Shown piece after piece: positions 12,041 through 24,632 of a stretch of 64,000 nt of DNA. Positions within the stretch are counted from its first letter, which is position 1. Every line of letters begins with the position of its first letter. This DNA comes from Oxytricha trifallax (Eukaryota > Ciliophora > Spirotrichea > Sporadotrichida > Oxytrichidae), in contig ARYC01000106.1 in the NCBI GenBank assembly GCA_000711775.1, forward strand, positions 161,737 to 225,736, given 5' to 3'. Position numbers and translations under genes: made by a program. Under the pieces are notes generated by a model. That model was not told the DNA's origin, ran no database searches, and worked only from the letters and a program-made list of their open reading frames with translations.

Positions 12041-12443
12041 TCTAAACTATCTTTGCTTTGTCTAATTTGTAATTTGACTTTTCTCAAGTCATCAAAGAGC
12101 TTTACTAAACTTTGTTGTAGTGTATTTATTCTTAATTATTTTCATCAATTTTAACTTTAATTTTATAGTTTTTCTTATTCAATTTACAGAAATTAATAAA
12201 AATTTTGTCTTTCTTTTCTAAAAGTTAATCACTTTACTTTATAGATTTATTCACGATTGATTGTATTTTTAGTTTGTTTTGGGGTTTGATGTATATGCTT
12301 TTATCTCTTTTTTGAGAATCATAGATTTAACTTAAAATATATTTCTATAATTCTAATACTGTTTTGCACAAACTATTAACCTTTTTCAATTCATTATAGA
12401 AATAATCCACGTATTGTAATTTGTATCTTATTTTGCTGATCAT
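12040..12443 (-). pseudogene. Family B small gene, frameshifted near its 3' end
   Basis: The frame starts with ATG at 12443 and stays open to TGA at 12084 (119 aa). It is colinear with the 16565-17011 gene: MIS-I start, VDxF, LCxxVLEL, YDSQKRD, PQNK-KIQ, then IKVK-DENN and YNKVQ. One missing base after YNKVQ brings the early TGA. In the shifted frame LFDDLRKVK follows, matching LFDDIRKIK of the intact copy. The P-x-K terminus has been lost at the junction with the family A copy. The protein is Lys/Gln-rich and probably helical, with no catalytic motif. Confidence 0.8.
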
Positions 12444-12558
12444 TTGTTTTTAAAATTTAATCTATTATAAATATATTTTAAATATTAAATCTAAAATTAC
12501 ATAGGTCGTTAAATTGAATATTTAAGTTAGGTTTACAATATTCATGACAATTAAATAA

Positions 12559-12860
12559 TCAACTATTGTGCAAGAATAAACTATCAGGAAATTCTATATC
12601 TAGTTCAAAATACAGACACTCCAATTTATTGGCAGTTAGGATTTTCTAATATAGTTTAGTTTAAAATTTTGGGGTTTGAATTGAAAGCTGTTGTTGTTTT
12701 AGATGTCGTGGTAATGGTAGCTGTTGTATTTAATTTTGCAAATATTCAAATTTTTTTCAATAATAATCCTAATGTTTTTCTATAAAAAGTGATGTCTTTA
12801 TTTTGAACAATTCCACATCACGTAAGTCATTTTTGCCAATAAATAAATCAATTTCTAATT
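12559..12860 (-). pseudogene. Small coding frame, unrecognised, one in-frame TGA
   Basis: The best part is a 65-codon frame to TGA at 12559 with coding-like composition: QQLPLPRHLKQQQLSIQTPK, ANKLECLYFELDIEFPDSLF and the ending LHNS. The same frame upstream (IGKNDLRDVELFKIKTSLFI) is also coding-like but separated by a TGA next to an A-run, where an indel is plausible. Start unknown and family not recognised. It sits just upstream of the family B copy on the same strand. Confidence 0.45.
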
Positions 12861-13124
12861 AAAAATTAATATTGAATTATAATATTAGAATATTAATATT
12901 TATAATTATTAATACAGCATTCTTAAAATATAGCAATTTAAATTTTAAATTTATATTGTTCATTAGACACTGTTTGACAAAGCTTTATAAATAATTAATC
13001 AAAATCATTAGATGATAGATATTAGAAAATTAAAATAGAAATATAAAAAAAAAAGTTTACCATATAAATAAATTAAATTTAGTATTTATTTTTTTAATTA
13101 ATATCTTTATTTAATTTATATTTC

Positions 13125-13560
13125 TCATTTAGATGGCATGAATTCAAACTTCTCCACAAATAAATTGTCCAAAATTTTCTAGTTTTCCCTTATTCTTTTC
13201 TTAATTTTTATAGATTAATAACTTAACAATTTTATCCCATTTTATCCTAAAAATACCACTTTTTATCTTATTTTTGAGGCTGATATTCTTTGTAATTTTT
13301 TCTCTCAATGTAACAAAATTTATCTTATATATTTTTAATATATTATTCGAAATGTATATCGCGCTTGTACAATTGAAGATTGGCAAAGAGTAAATTGTAA
13401 TCAATAAATAGTGAATTTTTTATTTTTATGCTGTGATCCTTTTTACTTAAATTGAAGAATTAATGTGCCATGAATTCTAGAGTCTCTTGAAATTTATTGT
13501 AAATATCTATAAGCTTATTGAATTTGACTAAGAATTTACTGTAATAAATTCTATTTTTTT
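13125..13560 (-). pseudogene. Decayed P-x-K family member, possibly family B
   Basis: The 3' end reads VEKFEFMPSK-stop, like DMFDIIPSK of the intact family B gene. It is preceded, in a frame one base off, by KIKSGIFRIKWDKIVKLL and NKGKLEN. Further upstream a third frame has QQAYRYLQQISRDSRIHG. At least two frame changes are needed, so this is probably a broken copy. The ATG at 13404 opens the longest single frame (about 90 codons). Confidence 0.45.
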
Positions 13561-15099
13561 CTGATTAATTATTCATTTATTTAATGCTTATTATAATTAA
13601 AGTATTACAATGGTTTGACCTAATAATAAAATGAAAATATTGCGTTAAAATGAATATTTATTTATTAGGAGTAAATAAAAAAGCTATGATTTTTCTTTTT
13701 TTCATTACATCTATAAAATTATTTAAATTATTAAGATACTAAAGATTGTAATTTGTAAATAATTGAAAGTATTTACTATAGTGATGTAAATAAAGGTTTG
13801 ATTACTGGTAATTGTAAGTATTTTATTTATAAAATAATAAAGAATATATGAATAAATTTAATGAGGGGAGGAAGTTTCATGGGAAGTAAATTTTTTTTAA
13901 TTTAATTTCATGTTTTTCATTAAAAATATACATAAACTATTTATACATATTATATGATTAGGTGATATGTAAAACACTCCTTAATATATTTTTAAAAGTA
14001 CAAGGCAAATTTGTTGTAAAGTATTAATAGTCTTTAAAATGTTATTTATTTAAATTTAGGAATCTTTTAAAGTAATATTCTTTTTTTAAATAAATCAAAA
14101 TGCGATTGAAGAGGAATATAAAAAATAATTTTAGTCTAAGTTAGCAAATATACCTTCAATCTCATGTAGATCAATTTTTTTATAAGTTGTTACTATGTTG
14201 TTGGAAATAATTACTAACTATTATAAATTTATAAAAAATGAAAAAAAATTTTTAGCCAGGAAACTTCCCTAAAAATCTGTTTTATCATAACACTAGGAAG
14301 GAAACTCCCTCCATCCAATTAATTTAATCTATGCATGAAAAATTTAACTTAAATGACATTGGTAAATTAAATAATTTTTTAATGATATGGTCTCACATCA
14401 CAGATTAAAAGTTAAAATTTTAGATAAGCTAAAGAATGTCACCAATAAGATAAAGACTTTTTTTTGATTTTAAACAAAATGGATCTCTAAATTATTTTAT
14501 AAGTGGATTGTGGAAAATAAATCTTTCTTGATTAGTTGAAAAATAACCAAAGTTAAAGAATTTATTTATAATTAATGCAAAGAGATGGATAGAAAGAAAA
14601 ATTATATGATTAAACATGGATTTATGTATTTTCCTTAATAAATGAATATGGATAATCACATCTATTTATAAATGAAACAAATGTTTCAATCCTTTTATCA
14701 ATAATAATAATAAAAATATAAATAATAAATATAAATTTTGATAATTTAAACGGTCACTTGTCATGACTGCTTAGATTAATATATAATAGATTGATACTAT
14801 CAAAAAGTTTTAATAAAAATAACGAGTAAACATAAAAGATTGATTAAACATTCAATTTACCAAATCGTTTTATTTTTAATTCTTCTTTATATAAAAAATC
14901 CAATTTTAAACCAACTTACTATTTTTTCAACAACCATTTTAAAGTTATTGATTAATTTTTATTTATTTTGTTTATATCAATATAAAAACTATGTTAAGCA
15001 AATTAAATTTTTGATTAAATAAAATTTCAATTTTAAATATTCAATAAAGTCAATTTATAAAATTTCATTAATTAAATTTATAATTAAAATAATCTAGAA
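13561..15099. other. AT-rich DNA between small genes
   Basis: No gene supported. 13862-14310 has short imperfect inverted ends built on GGAGGAAGTTTC/GGAAACT-CCCTCC, too weak to name. 14990-15099 resembles 11600-11709 and belongs to the duplicated block upstream of the family A gene. Confidence 0.45.
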
Positions 15100-15471
15100 A
15101 TGACTGAATATAATTTAATCCAATAAGAGATTGAAAATTTTGGTAAAATAATACAAACTTTAAAGAAAAAAGTGGATAATATCCATAAAGATTTAATTAA
15201 TCTTATTGGCATTGAACATTATTTTGACGTTTTTGAGACATAAAACGCCCCACCAACCTTAGGCTTTGATTTTAACTATATGTTAATGGACATTATATTT
15301 AAACAAAAATTAGGAAATCTTATATAAAATTCAGGAGATTTAAAATTGCTAGAGAAAAATTACTCATAGTTTGAAAGATATGCAAAATAATAAATTCGAA
15401 AGCTAAAAGAAGATAGGAAAAATTTAGTGCAATTTATAGATAAAAATATTTAGATATTTCCAGATAAATGA
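15100..15471 (+). CDS. Family A small protein, P-x-K family, 123 aa
   Basis: Complete ATG-to-TGA frame. The N-terminal helix (IENFGKIIQTLKKKVDNIHK) ends in DLINLIG. A hinge NAPPTLGFDFNYMLMDIIFK follows, then a Lys/Gln-rich helix and the terminus DKNIQIFPDK. Two decayed paralogues lie upstream at 8917 and 11710, so the protein-level conservation is real and the hinge is the best-kept part. The convergent neighbour at 16565 is the partner of the duplicated pair. No known domain recognised. The two-helix-plus-hinge fold is inference. Confidence 0.8.
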
Positions 15472-16564
15472 ATGGAAAATATGTTATTTTACTTAATCTT
15501 AAAATTTCAATATTTAATTAGAAAATTAAAATCTCTAATTCATAATTAGTAATTTTAAAAAGCATAATATAATAAAAGAAATTAAAGTAAATTTATAATT
15601 TTTATGGATATAGGATTTTGACTATCAAAATTCATTTAAGAAATTTAATTTAATTTTTTTATTTATTTTGAAAATGTTAATAGAAGCTAAAATACAAGGC
15701 TGAGATAATAAACAAGTCTCCCTTAACATGCACATAATATAATTTTAGACGAGTTTACAATACACAATCTCAATTCACAATTACAATAGATTTTATATAT
15801 TTATTTAATAATAAATTTTAAGTATTTTTTGAAATTCTTCTCAGTCTTATCAACTCATTTATTATTATTAAATATAAGTATATGTGGTGAATCATAATAC
15901 AGAATATATTACCCTATTATCAATTTTAGAAATTACATTTAAACAATAAAGTTAATCAAATATTGTATCTGACTTGCAATCATTATATCTTTATATATAA
16001 TATTTTGCTTCATATTTTCCAAAGTAATATAAATCTGAGTAAAGATATTCTATTGAAAAAATTTAAGAGAAATTATAATTAAAATATCTTTGAGTATCTT
16101 TAGATATAAATATTTATGTTATATTAGTTCATGCCTTTACTAAGAATATGATAAATATTTACTGTTTACTAAAAATGACGATTATAATAATTTTTAATTA
16201 ATCTAAATGATCGAGTATTTAAAGTAGTATTATCAAAAAAGCTTATAGTACTAAAAATAATTACATTTATAGACATATAAAATTTTAAATTGAATTATTA
16301 TTAGATTTGGTATTAGAAATTTAAGGAAGTTTATAAATTTAATAAGTTGACATATCTCTTATCTATATAAATTCCTTCAGTTTATATAAGTGGCCTATAA
16401 TCAACTATTTTAGAACTAAAGTATTCTTAAAGAAATAATGAATTCTCTTGAATTTAGAAAATATAAGAATAAAATAATTACTCATACAGTAAATATAATG
16501 TAATGAAACACCGATATGTTTAAATTTTAAAAAGGATTTCTTCTTAATTTTTATTAAATTAAAC
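15472..16564. other. AT-rich gap between convergent family A and B genes
   Basis: No gene supported. The equivalent gap is absent from the other copy of the pair at 12.04 kb, where the two genes abut. Confidence 0.45.
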
Positions 16565-17011
16565 TCATTTTGAAGGTATAATATCAAACATATCCACTAT
16601 TATTTTGTCTAATTTTTCTTTGATTTTTCTGATTTTTCCTTTTATTTTTCTAATGTCATCGAAGAGCTTCTTCTAAACTTTGTTATAGTCTATTTGTGTT
16701 TTATTATTCTCGTCAGTTTTAACTTTTATTCTATATGTTTTATCATTCATCTTCCAAAACTTATTGAAAATTTGGTTTCTTTTTTCAAAGAGAGATCTAC
16801 TTTATTTGATATATTTTTATACAATTTATTATATTTTTATTTTGTTTTGCGGTGTGATTTGGATACTTGAATCTCTTTTTTGGGAATCATAGCTCTAGTT
16901 AAAAATGAATTTTTCCAATTCTAATACTGCTCTGCATAAGTCTTAAATTTTTTTATATTTGTTTATGAAATGGTCTACAAATAGAATTTTGTTTTAGATA
17001 TTACTGATCAT
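16565..17011 (-). CDS. Family B small protein, P-x-K family, 148 aa
   Basis: Complete minus-strand frame, ATG at 17011. Landmarks: MISNIQNKILFVDHFINKY, LCRAVLELEKFIF, YDSQKRD, ITPQNKIKIQQIV, KVKTDENN, YNKVQKKLFDDIRKIKGK, and the terminus FDIIPSK. Its paralogue at 12084 keeps most of these positions, which supports selection on the protein. It is very basic (many Lys) and probably helical with a Pro/Asn hinge near the middle, the same general plan as family A. No catalytic or metal site is visible. Confidence 0.8.
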
Positions 17012-18251
17012 TTTTTAAAAATTTATTAATTAAAAATTTTATTTTATTACAAATACTATAATTCTAGAGTCATTAAATTAAATATTTGAATCAAAATTTG
17101 TTTATAATATTTAGTTAAAATTAATTTAATTGTTAGAATTATTAATATTAAGGAAATATTAAGTTTTATATAATTTTAATATAAATTTCTAATTATAGAT
17201 ACTTGAAATACCAAATTTAATGCATTCATTTATGTTTTTATTTAATTAAACGCAGAATTATTAAATTTTCAAAATAAATATAATGCAAATTATAAACTCA
17301 ACGTGATTAAGATTTTATAATGTGGTGATTTAAAAAAATTATTAATAAAAACATAAAGGTTTCCCAAAAAAACTTTATAAAATACCCCAAAAAAGTGAGT
17401 CTTCAATCATTAAGAATTTTAAATTAATCTTAACATATAAATCGCAGATTTTGATTGCTCATTTTGTATCTTTATAACTATCGTAACGATAAACTAGGTT
17501 GTAGATAAATTCAAGAAAATTGGAATAAATAATCTTTTAAAAATTTTTGTTGCTCTTTATGAAACATTTAATAATTTATAATAATGTCATTTTATTTTAA
17601 ATAAATAAAAATACATTAATATTTTTAATATAACTAATATATCTCAAAATAATGTGATAATCTGAACTTAAAGAATATAATAAATGTTTAAACCAAAGTA
17701 TAGAATTAATGAATTGTGAAAAAATTAATATCTTTCTACTAAAGGGTATTAAGATAACAAAATAATAATAGCAGAGTGTTAAATTCAAAAAAAAAATGAT
17801 ATAAATGTATATGAATACTTAGTTTATTTCAAATTATATCGTTTTCTTCACATACAGATTTTTAATTATTTATAAATAATAATAGAGGTAAACCATTTTG
17901 AAATGCTAAACTTACTTAAGTATTAATTTAGAAACTATATTTGATTAAAGTAAAAATGCACATATCAATAAGGGTTATAAAAACAATAGGCTTAAATAAA
18001 GGTAAATTAAAATATATCTCGAGGAACTTGTTTTCATGAAAAGGATTACTTTGATTTTAGCATATCTCAGTAGTTAAGTCCCAGAAAATATTATCATTTC
18101 ATATTAAAAATTAATTTAAAAAAATCGGATATATAGCTCCCACAATTGTTAATATAACTATTCTAATCTCTTTAGAAAATACTTTTATAGAATAATATCT
18201 AATTTTAATATTCTGATCTAATTTATATTTATCAAATTAAATTAATATAAA
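17012..18251. other. AT-rich intergenic DNA
   Basis: 17012-17110 resembles 12444-12545, the upstream flank of the other family B copy. The remainder shows no supported gene. The frame of the next gene is open back to an ATG at 18036, but the composition there is not coding-like. Confidence 0.45.
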
Positions 18252-18845
18252 ATGCAACCAGGTCACTAAAATATGAAAGAGTTCGATAAGAGAACTGAAA
18301 TAGAATCCAAGAAGGTAAAGTCGCTTGCCCAAGCAATGGAAAAGATGAAAAAGTCCATAGACAATGAAAAGAAAGCTTACTGTGTGGAGTTAAAAAAAGG
18401 CATAGACTAGTATGGTGCATCACCCCACTTCTCCCCTAATTTGCAAAAGATAATCTAAGAATACTCAACTGGCTTGGAGAAACTGGCTCCCGTTTACGAT
18501 CGAGCAACCACTCACATTCAAGACGTGTCTTGCAACGCTCTCGGCTACCTCCCCAAAAAATATGAAACGTACAAGAAGTCCATTAAAGTTAGCGATAAAA
18601 TGCCAGAGGGAGTTCACAAGCTGAAGGATTACGAGTACGAGCGAATTCAATACACCAGACAAGCCATGCTTCACTATATCAATGCACAAATGCTTATCTA
18701 AGCTCAGCAATTTCAACTGTATGCTGACTTATTTGACAAATTGGAGTAAGTTAATGATGCAGATGAAACTGCAGCTCTCTACGATAATGCTGATTGGGTA
18801 GTCAAAGACTTAAAGTCAAAGGGTTTTAACATGAAATTAAAGTGA
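18252..18845 (+). CDS. BAR-domain-like protein, 197 aa
   Basis: Complete frame with five internal TAA/TAG Gln codons and a TGA stop. GC content and codon use are far above the surroundings. The product is all-helical: a basic coiled N terminus (KRTEIESKKVKSLAQAMEKM), a middle helix (PNLQKIIQEYSTGLEKLAPV), then DYEYERIQYTRQAML followed by INAQMLIQAQQFQLYADLFD, and a short acidic tail ending FNMKLK. The layout recalls BAR-domain proteins, and the FAM92 type in particular, which bind curved membranes as dimers. This is a family-level guess by eye. An alternative start is the Met seven codons downstream. It could be a macronuclear-destined gene with no IES, or a germline-limited one. Confidence 0.7.
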
Positions 18846-19286
18846 ATGTAAAAATCCATGTAAAATTGTTTTCTCTCGTATAGTTCTAATCTTAATTTTA
18901 AATTTGAATTTGAATTCACTTTATAATTATCAAAATCAAATAACTACTCGCATAACAATAAAAGTAGATTAAAGACTTTGACAAAATTGATTTATAATTA
19001 TTAAAATTATTGAGTTTAAAATGTTTATTCATGCATTAAATTTAGGTGCTAGTAGAGCCTAAAATAATTACTAACTCTGATACAGAAGCAATATATTGCT
19101 AATATACAATATAATATAGGAGATGAAAACATAACAAAAATAAATTTATTTCATAAAATTATGATAATTAATATCAGATTTTAAGCAATTTAATTTATAT
19201 ATTTAATTTTACAAGGAGTAGGACTATAATAGTAAAGGAAATCTTACATTATCCATATATCATTTATTTTAGATTTTCTTAGTACT

Positions 19287-19322
19287 AAGTCTCCCAGGCT
19301 TTTAATATAATCCTGGGAAACT
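19287..19322. repeat. Short perfect-looking hairpin
   Basis: AAGTCTCCCAGG and CCTGGGAAACTT pair over 12 bp with one mismatch around a 12-base A/T loop. It lies between the BAR-like and RING genes, within an otherwise featureless 560-bp gap. It could be a processing or termination signal. Role unknown. Confidence 0.6.
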
Positions 19323-19409
19323 TAATAAAATTTTACTCAATAAAATTTTTAATGATATATTTTATTATTAAAAAAAATTATTTTACTTGTTTAATCAATC
19401 TTTTATTAG

Positions 19410-21871
19410 CAATATCAAATTAAAGAAATGTCTATTTGGGTACCGGAAATCCACTTGGTAGGACTTTTACAACGAGATAAAACAGTCATTATAATCAGAG
19501 ATTCTAGCACAACATGATTCTAGAACAAATTTAAAAGTAAGTTATATTTATTGATTTATTAGTAGTTATTTATTTTCAATTATAGTCGTCGATTAAGAAG
19601 GGAAAGAGAAGCTCAACTTGCGCAAATGTAGATACCTCCGTTAGCTATAACTCCTAATTTTATTACTCAATTACTTGAAAGAATTCAAGGATCGAATAAT
19701 AATAATGAAGGCTCAACTGGTAATAATAGGAATGGACCTCGTTCATTGAACAATAATGGAAGGTATCTCGAGCAATATAAACCTAATAATAATTAATTAA
19801 AGATATTATTTAAGTTAAATGCTACTAAAAGTTATTTTCGAGCCAATATTATTATTATCAATGACTTTATTTACAGCCTATTTAATTAGAAAGAAAAAAT
19901 TGAGATTGAATATTTAATTTAATTCAATTTCACCCCTTAATTAGAGTTTTAAGTCTTAATTTATTTAATATATTCAATCATAAATATATTTGTAGTATAT
20001 AATAGGTATATAGAGACTCAAATGGCTTAAGTCAAAATCATGTTACATTTGATCATAGTTTGAATCAGTAAATAGAATTAACTCAAAAGAGATTAAGTTT
20101 GATAAGATCAGTAAGAAGAGACTTACTAATCAGCTTTGTTTTGTTTACAGTCTAGTTATTTAATTTTAATGATATTAAAAGGGATTTTACATATTGTTTT
20201 TAGTGAGCGTTCTTGATCATAATGCTGTTCAGTTATAAAATCGATATTAGTGTATGTGGGGAGTCTATGCTTGTTTGGCTTATAGTTTACACTGCATTTT
20301 ACTTACTAAAAGTGATATAGGGTGTAATTTACCTATGTTTGGTCCATAAAAACAATCAATTCGCTCTTATGCTAAACCTTTTCAAGTTAGTAGTCTTAAA
20401 CCCCTTTTAAGTTGCTTGGATAAGTTATGGAAATTTCGTCTTCTTTTCTTTTCATGTATAAACTCAATGTGGAGAAAGAGATCTGTCAGATTATAACAGA
20501 TTAAATACTTTTGTGCTGATAGTCTTAATTATTGGATACATACAACTTCTATACTTTGCAGTTGTGATAGCATACTTGGTATACTTAATTGTTATCAAAA
20601 CAAGGATTTCGCCAAGTTAAATAGCTTAAGATAATCCTGGGTCTTAATAGAGAATGAACAACTAAGACGATGAGAACAATATGAATTCAGATTAAGAGTT
20701 TGATGAAGAAGTATAGAATAATTTATTTGGCATTAGAAATAGAGCTTAATTGACTCTTTTTAAGCATAATCTTGATAAATACATAAAATAGCTTAAGAAA
20801 AGAAAGTATAAACAGGTTTCAAGAAAAGGAAATTCATTAAAATAAAGTAAAAGTTTAAATAATTCAGAAAAAGTTGAAGTTTTAGACGAATGCTTAATCT
20901 GCTTGAACAAATTTCAGACTGGTGAAGATATAATATTTCTATAATGTGATAATAGGCACTTCTTTCACACTTCATGCGGGACAGAATGGATTAAGATTAA
21001 AGCAAATTGTCCTTTATGTAGAAAAAATTTCAAGAACGCAATTTTAGGACTAGGATCTTCACCTGAAAATAATTCACAATAAAATGATGAAAGTATAAAT
21101 GATACATTGGAATAAAATCAATAATTGTCAAATGTTCATTAACAATCAATGTTACTATAAGAGATAAGTAGATCTAGTATTCAAGCAAACCCATAGACAA
21201 TAGTTAGGATGATCAGTCTTGTGGAAATCCCTGTAAGTGAAAATTAAAATGGTATTTTAGACAGCATAATTTAAAGGTAACTAAGTTATCCCATAATAAG
21301 ATAGGGTCCTCCTGGCTAACTCTCTAAATTTAATTATAATAACCCATATTTATTGATTTTAAATGTATTGAAAATTTAAAATTAACTCAATAACACCAAC
21401 CTTTACATTTTGGAGGAAAATTTTGGATTAGCTATTGATCATTCAATTAATCATGAAACTCCCACAGCTTTGTAGTCTAGTTAAAGAAGAATGTTAAATT
21501 TATAGTAAGCAGATCTCACACTATCAAGGCAAAACTAGGGTGTAGATTCAAATTAAGATTAATCATTGATTGTTTAATAACCTCAAATAATTATTTAGCA
21601 GCCTTCATGATAATTGTAAAATTAACCTCATTAAACTTTACCATCCCAGCAATAAACTCAAAGCTATTAAAATCAACAAAGTGATAGCTAGAGATCGCTA
21701 ATAATGCAAGAAATTGATTAAATTATCGAAGAAGAAATTACTCTGCAATAATAAACTTTAAACAATACTGATATATAAAATTACAGGGGAGGCATATCAA
21801 GAAGTAACTCACAGATCATCATTGAAAGCTTTGATGTTGAGGAGTAAAATTAAGATGATATTGGTTCATGA
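19410..21871 (+). CDS. Multi-pass membrane RING-H2 protein (E3 ligase type), two in-frame TGAs
   Basis: The C-terminal half holds a RING-H2 finger at 20891-21020: C-x2-C (CLIC), then C-x4-H-x2-H-x2-C (CDNRHFFHTSC) and C-x2-C (CPLC), the zinc-binding core of ubiquitin E3 ligases. Before it are about four hydrophobic segments (LLISFVLFTVQLF; VWLIVYTAFYLL; TFVLIVLIIGYIQLLYFAVV), and after it a long Gln/Asn-rich tail ending SFDVEEQNQDDIGS. Likely introns are 19537-19585 and 19763-19995, both GT-AG, which keep the frame. In-frame TGAs occur at 20204, inside the first membrane region where Trp would fit, and at 21608 in the tail. Coding character continues past both, so this is a mutated copy, a sequence error or recoding. 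The 5' end is not resolved. Confidence 0.75.
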
Positions 21872-22575
21872 TCATAATTATTTTGTATAAGAAAATAAGT
21901 TTGTTTTCATTTAGTTAATTTTATCGTTTCAAATGTTTAAGAATTATATCTCATAGAAGTTAATTTATTAATTCTGTATATAATTCCATCATTAATTAAA
22001 TATTCTTTTAAAAATGAAAAATTAATAAAAAAGACTAATTAAAAATTAATTAAAAAAAACTTGTAAGATATATATTTAAAACATTTAGTTTTCCACAATC
22101 AAATTGATTCCTCTATCGAAATTTATGCATAAATCAATAAAAATTAGCAATTAGCTGGAAGATTATTCTATAAAGCTGTGAGTTAATTTATCATAATTAA
22201 AAATTGAAAAATATCAAAAAATTAAGAGTTATTTACATTTTATCAATGAGTAAAAATTTAAGAATAATTGAAATGAACAATGGGAGGTTACTTTGTTGTA
22301 AAAGAAAAACTTAAGTTACGTCAGTACTTTAATTTAATTTTAATACTTTAAATTATTAAAAACTTTGAAAATAAAATGAAATTTATTCGACTATAAAAAT
22401 TATATATTTAAATAAAAAATACAAATTTATTATATAATAAATCTATTAAACTTAACAACTAATAATAAACTCTAAATGAGTTATTTTAAATATTGAAATC
22501 TTTATTCCATTATTTAGAATTTGATAAAATATATTTATACATTGATACTTTTTATAGTTTAACTTTATCGAATCA
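21872..22575. other. AT-rich intergenic DNA
   Basis: No gene or repeat supported. Confidence 0.45.
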
Positions 22576-23052
22576 ATGTCTAACCAAAGTACAAACAATT
22601 TAATTCAACAATAAGAAATATCTTAGTTTTCAAAAATTGAAGAATAAATTGATGAATTATTCATTTCATTGCCAATAAAAAATTAACTTAATGAATCTGC
22701 AAAATCTCGTTTAATCAACGATCTAATAAAAATCTATGGATTATCACCTCCACATCAAAATACTACAAATGTTTAAATCATAGCCCTGAAAAAGAAAATT
22801 TCAAATTTGGAATTATAGCTGAAATAAAGTTTCAACTTTAATACTGACATTGTTTTACTTAAAGTGCAATATAAACGTGTAAAAACTTATTATAATATCA
22901 AAGAAATGGGAGAACTTAAGCAATTTGAGTATCAAATTATACTTCAAGATTTGAAGTTACTGGAAGGGAGGATAGAATAGCAAGAGAGAATATTCTCAAA
23001 TTTTCAGATACCATTAAGCATTATTGATTGCCATTTAATACCAGAGAAATGA
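22576..23052 (+). CDS. Family C small protein, P-x-K family, 158 aa
   Basis: Complete ATG-to-TGA frame. A polar N terminus (MSNQSTNNLIQQQEISQFSK) is followed by a helix, a Pro-Pro hinge (YGLSPPHQNTTN), a long helical C-terminal half (EYQIILQDLKLLEGRIEQQE) and the ending CHLIPEK. The frame at 26952 is a clear paralogue. Aligned positions include the QLK, the D-I-x-LL-xx-QY-x-R, the FE-xxx-I-x-QDL-xx-LE-x-R block and the P-[LM]-S-[IM]-I near the end. The hinge-plus-helix plan is the same as in family A. Function unknown. Confidence 0.8.
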
Positions 23053-24632
23053 AATTTATAAATTATAATTTATATATTTTAATAAAATAAATATAATCGT
23101 GTTATTTAATATAATTCTAACTGATAATAATATTTAAATATTTTTTATGAATAAAAACTTAATTCAAATCATTTTATCTTCATAGCTCGATTGTTTATCT
23201 GTTTTTTATTATAAAGTCTTTAATTAATAAATGACCTAATTGTTTATTATCAAAGAAAATATAAAAGTATTATTCTTTGTACTAACTTTAATTTTTCAAA
23301 AAATATTAGGCAATCTTAGCTATTATTGATTTTTAACAATATATAATATAAATAAATATATTTTTAAAACTAAAGTAACATAAAAGTTTTGATTTTTTAT
23401 CTGTATTTATATTATTGTGTATAATTTAAACATTTAATAGTATTTGTAATACAAATTAAAGAGTAATGGTAATCTATAAATAAAATATTATTTTAATTAG
23501 CATAAAAATATTCAATATTCTCTTTTATTAAATAAATTTATGGTAATAACATAGAAATATTTCGTTAAAAAAAATACAAACAAATAAAATAAGTTCATTT
23601 GCTTTTATTTCTAATAATCAAAAATAATAGTGGTAAATTACTAATCTCTATATCTAATAAACTTGTCACTATTTAACACTAAAATTAGTCAATCAGTTTA
23701 GTTAATGATGGATCTAAGTAAGTTGAAGTGGCATAATTTGAAGTGGCATTTATGATGTAAATAAATTCCTACAATCTACTTCGCTACCACCCCGTTTTCC
23801 CAAAAACTAAGATGTCATAACCGATTGTGCCCAATGAATTTCAATTTTTCTAAAAAAGAAGAATTAAGTCCACAAAGTTGTAATGAAAATAAATAATGTA
23901 TTTTGAAATATCAATAATTAAAAAAAATTATATTTATTGCTATCACTGAACTTGATTAAGTTATTGATCACAAACATAGATATAAATCTACTAAGTTAAA
24001 TGAGTCTTAAGCAGGTGTTTTGACTTAAAATAAATTTGGATTATAAATATTTAATTAAAGTTTATTTTGTATAAAGTAGTTAATAATTATCAACTAAAAG
24101 AAAATGGAAAATTTATTTTCTTTAATTTAATAATTTCAAATTAAATCAATTATTAAAATTCATTTTTTTAAGATAACATAAATTAATTAAAAGTTGAATT
24201 AAGAGTTATAAATCAATATTTATTTGAACAATAGATTATAATTTTAAAATAAAATCTCCATTCTAAATTTTTAATATTTACAATTATGAATGTTGTTTAT
24301 AAAGTAGATCCTATAAATATACATACACTTCATATTTTAATTTATTTGAAAATAAATTTTAAGTTTAAATATTGTATTTATAATAAATCTAATTAATTAT
24401 ACATATAAAATTAAAATAGACCAATACTTTATAATGTTATAAATTTATGGTGCTATCATTTAATAAGTTAAATTAAAAAAATTAATTTTAACATTATGTA
24501 AATTGATTACTCGGATCAATTCTCTCATGTAACAACATTTAAATTCATATAATAAAATATTTTAAGTAAGTTTTTTTAGAAATTACTTGCAATTGCCATT
24601 TTATATAATAATATTTATTTAATAGAATTAAT
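23053..24632. other. AT-rich DNA; small GC-richer patch at 23.7-23.85 kb
   Basis: No gene supported. Around 23720-23760 the word TTGAAGTGGCAT occurs twice in direct order, and 23780-23850 is less AT-rich, with neither strand giving a convincing frame. Confidence 0.4.

Noticed and set aside
13862-14310. Possible terminal inverted repeats (GGAGGAAGTTTC and GGAAACT-CCCTCC) bounding a 450-bp element
   Set aside because: The match is short and gapped, with a second competing partner, and no target duplication was found.
17290-17397. A frame ending TPKK-stop near 17395 as a twelfth P-x-K family member
   Set aside because: No start, no paralogue, a polar residue before Pro, and mostly low-complexity sequence.
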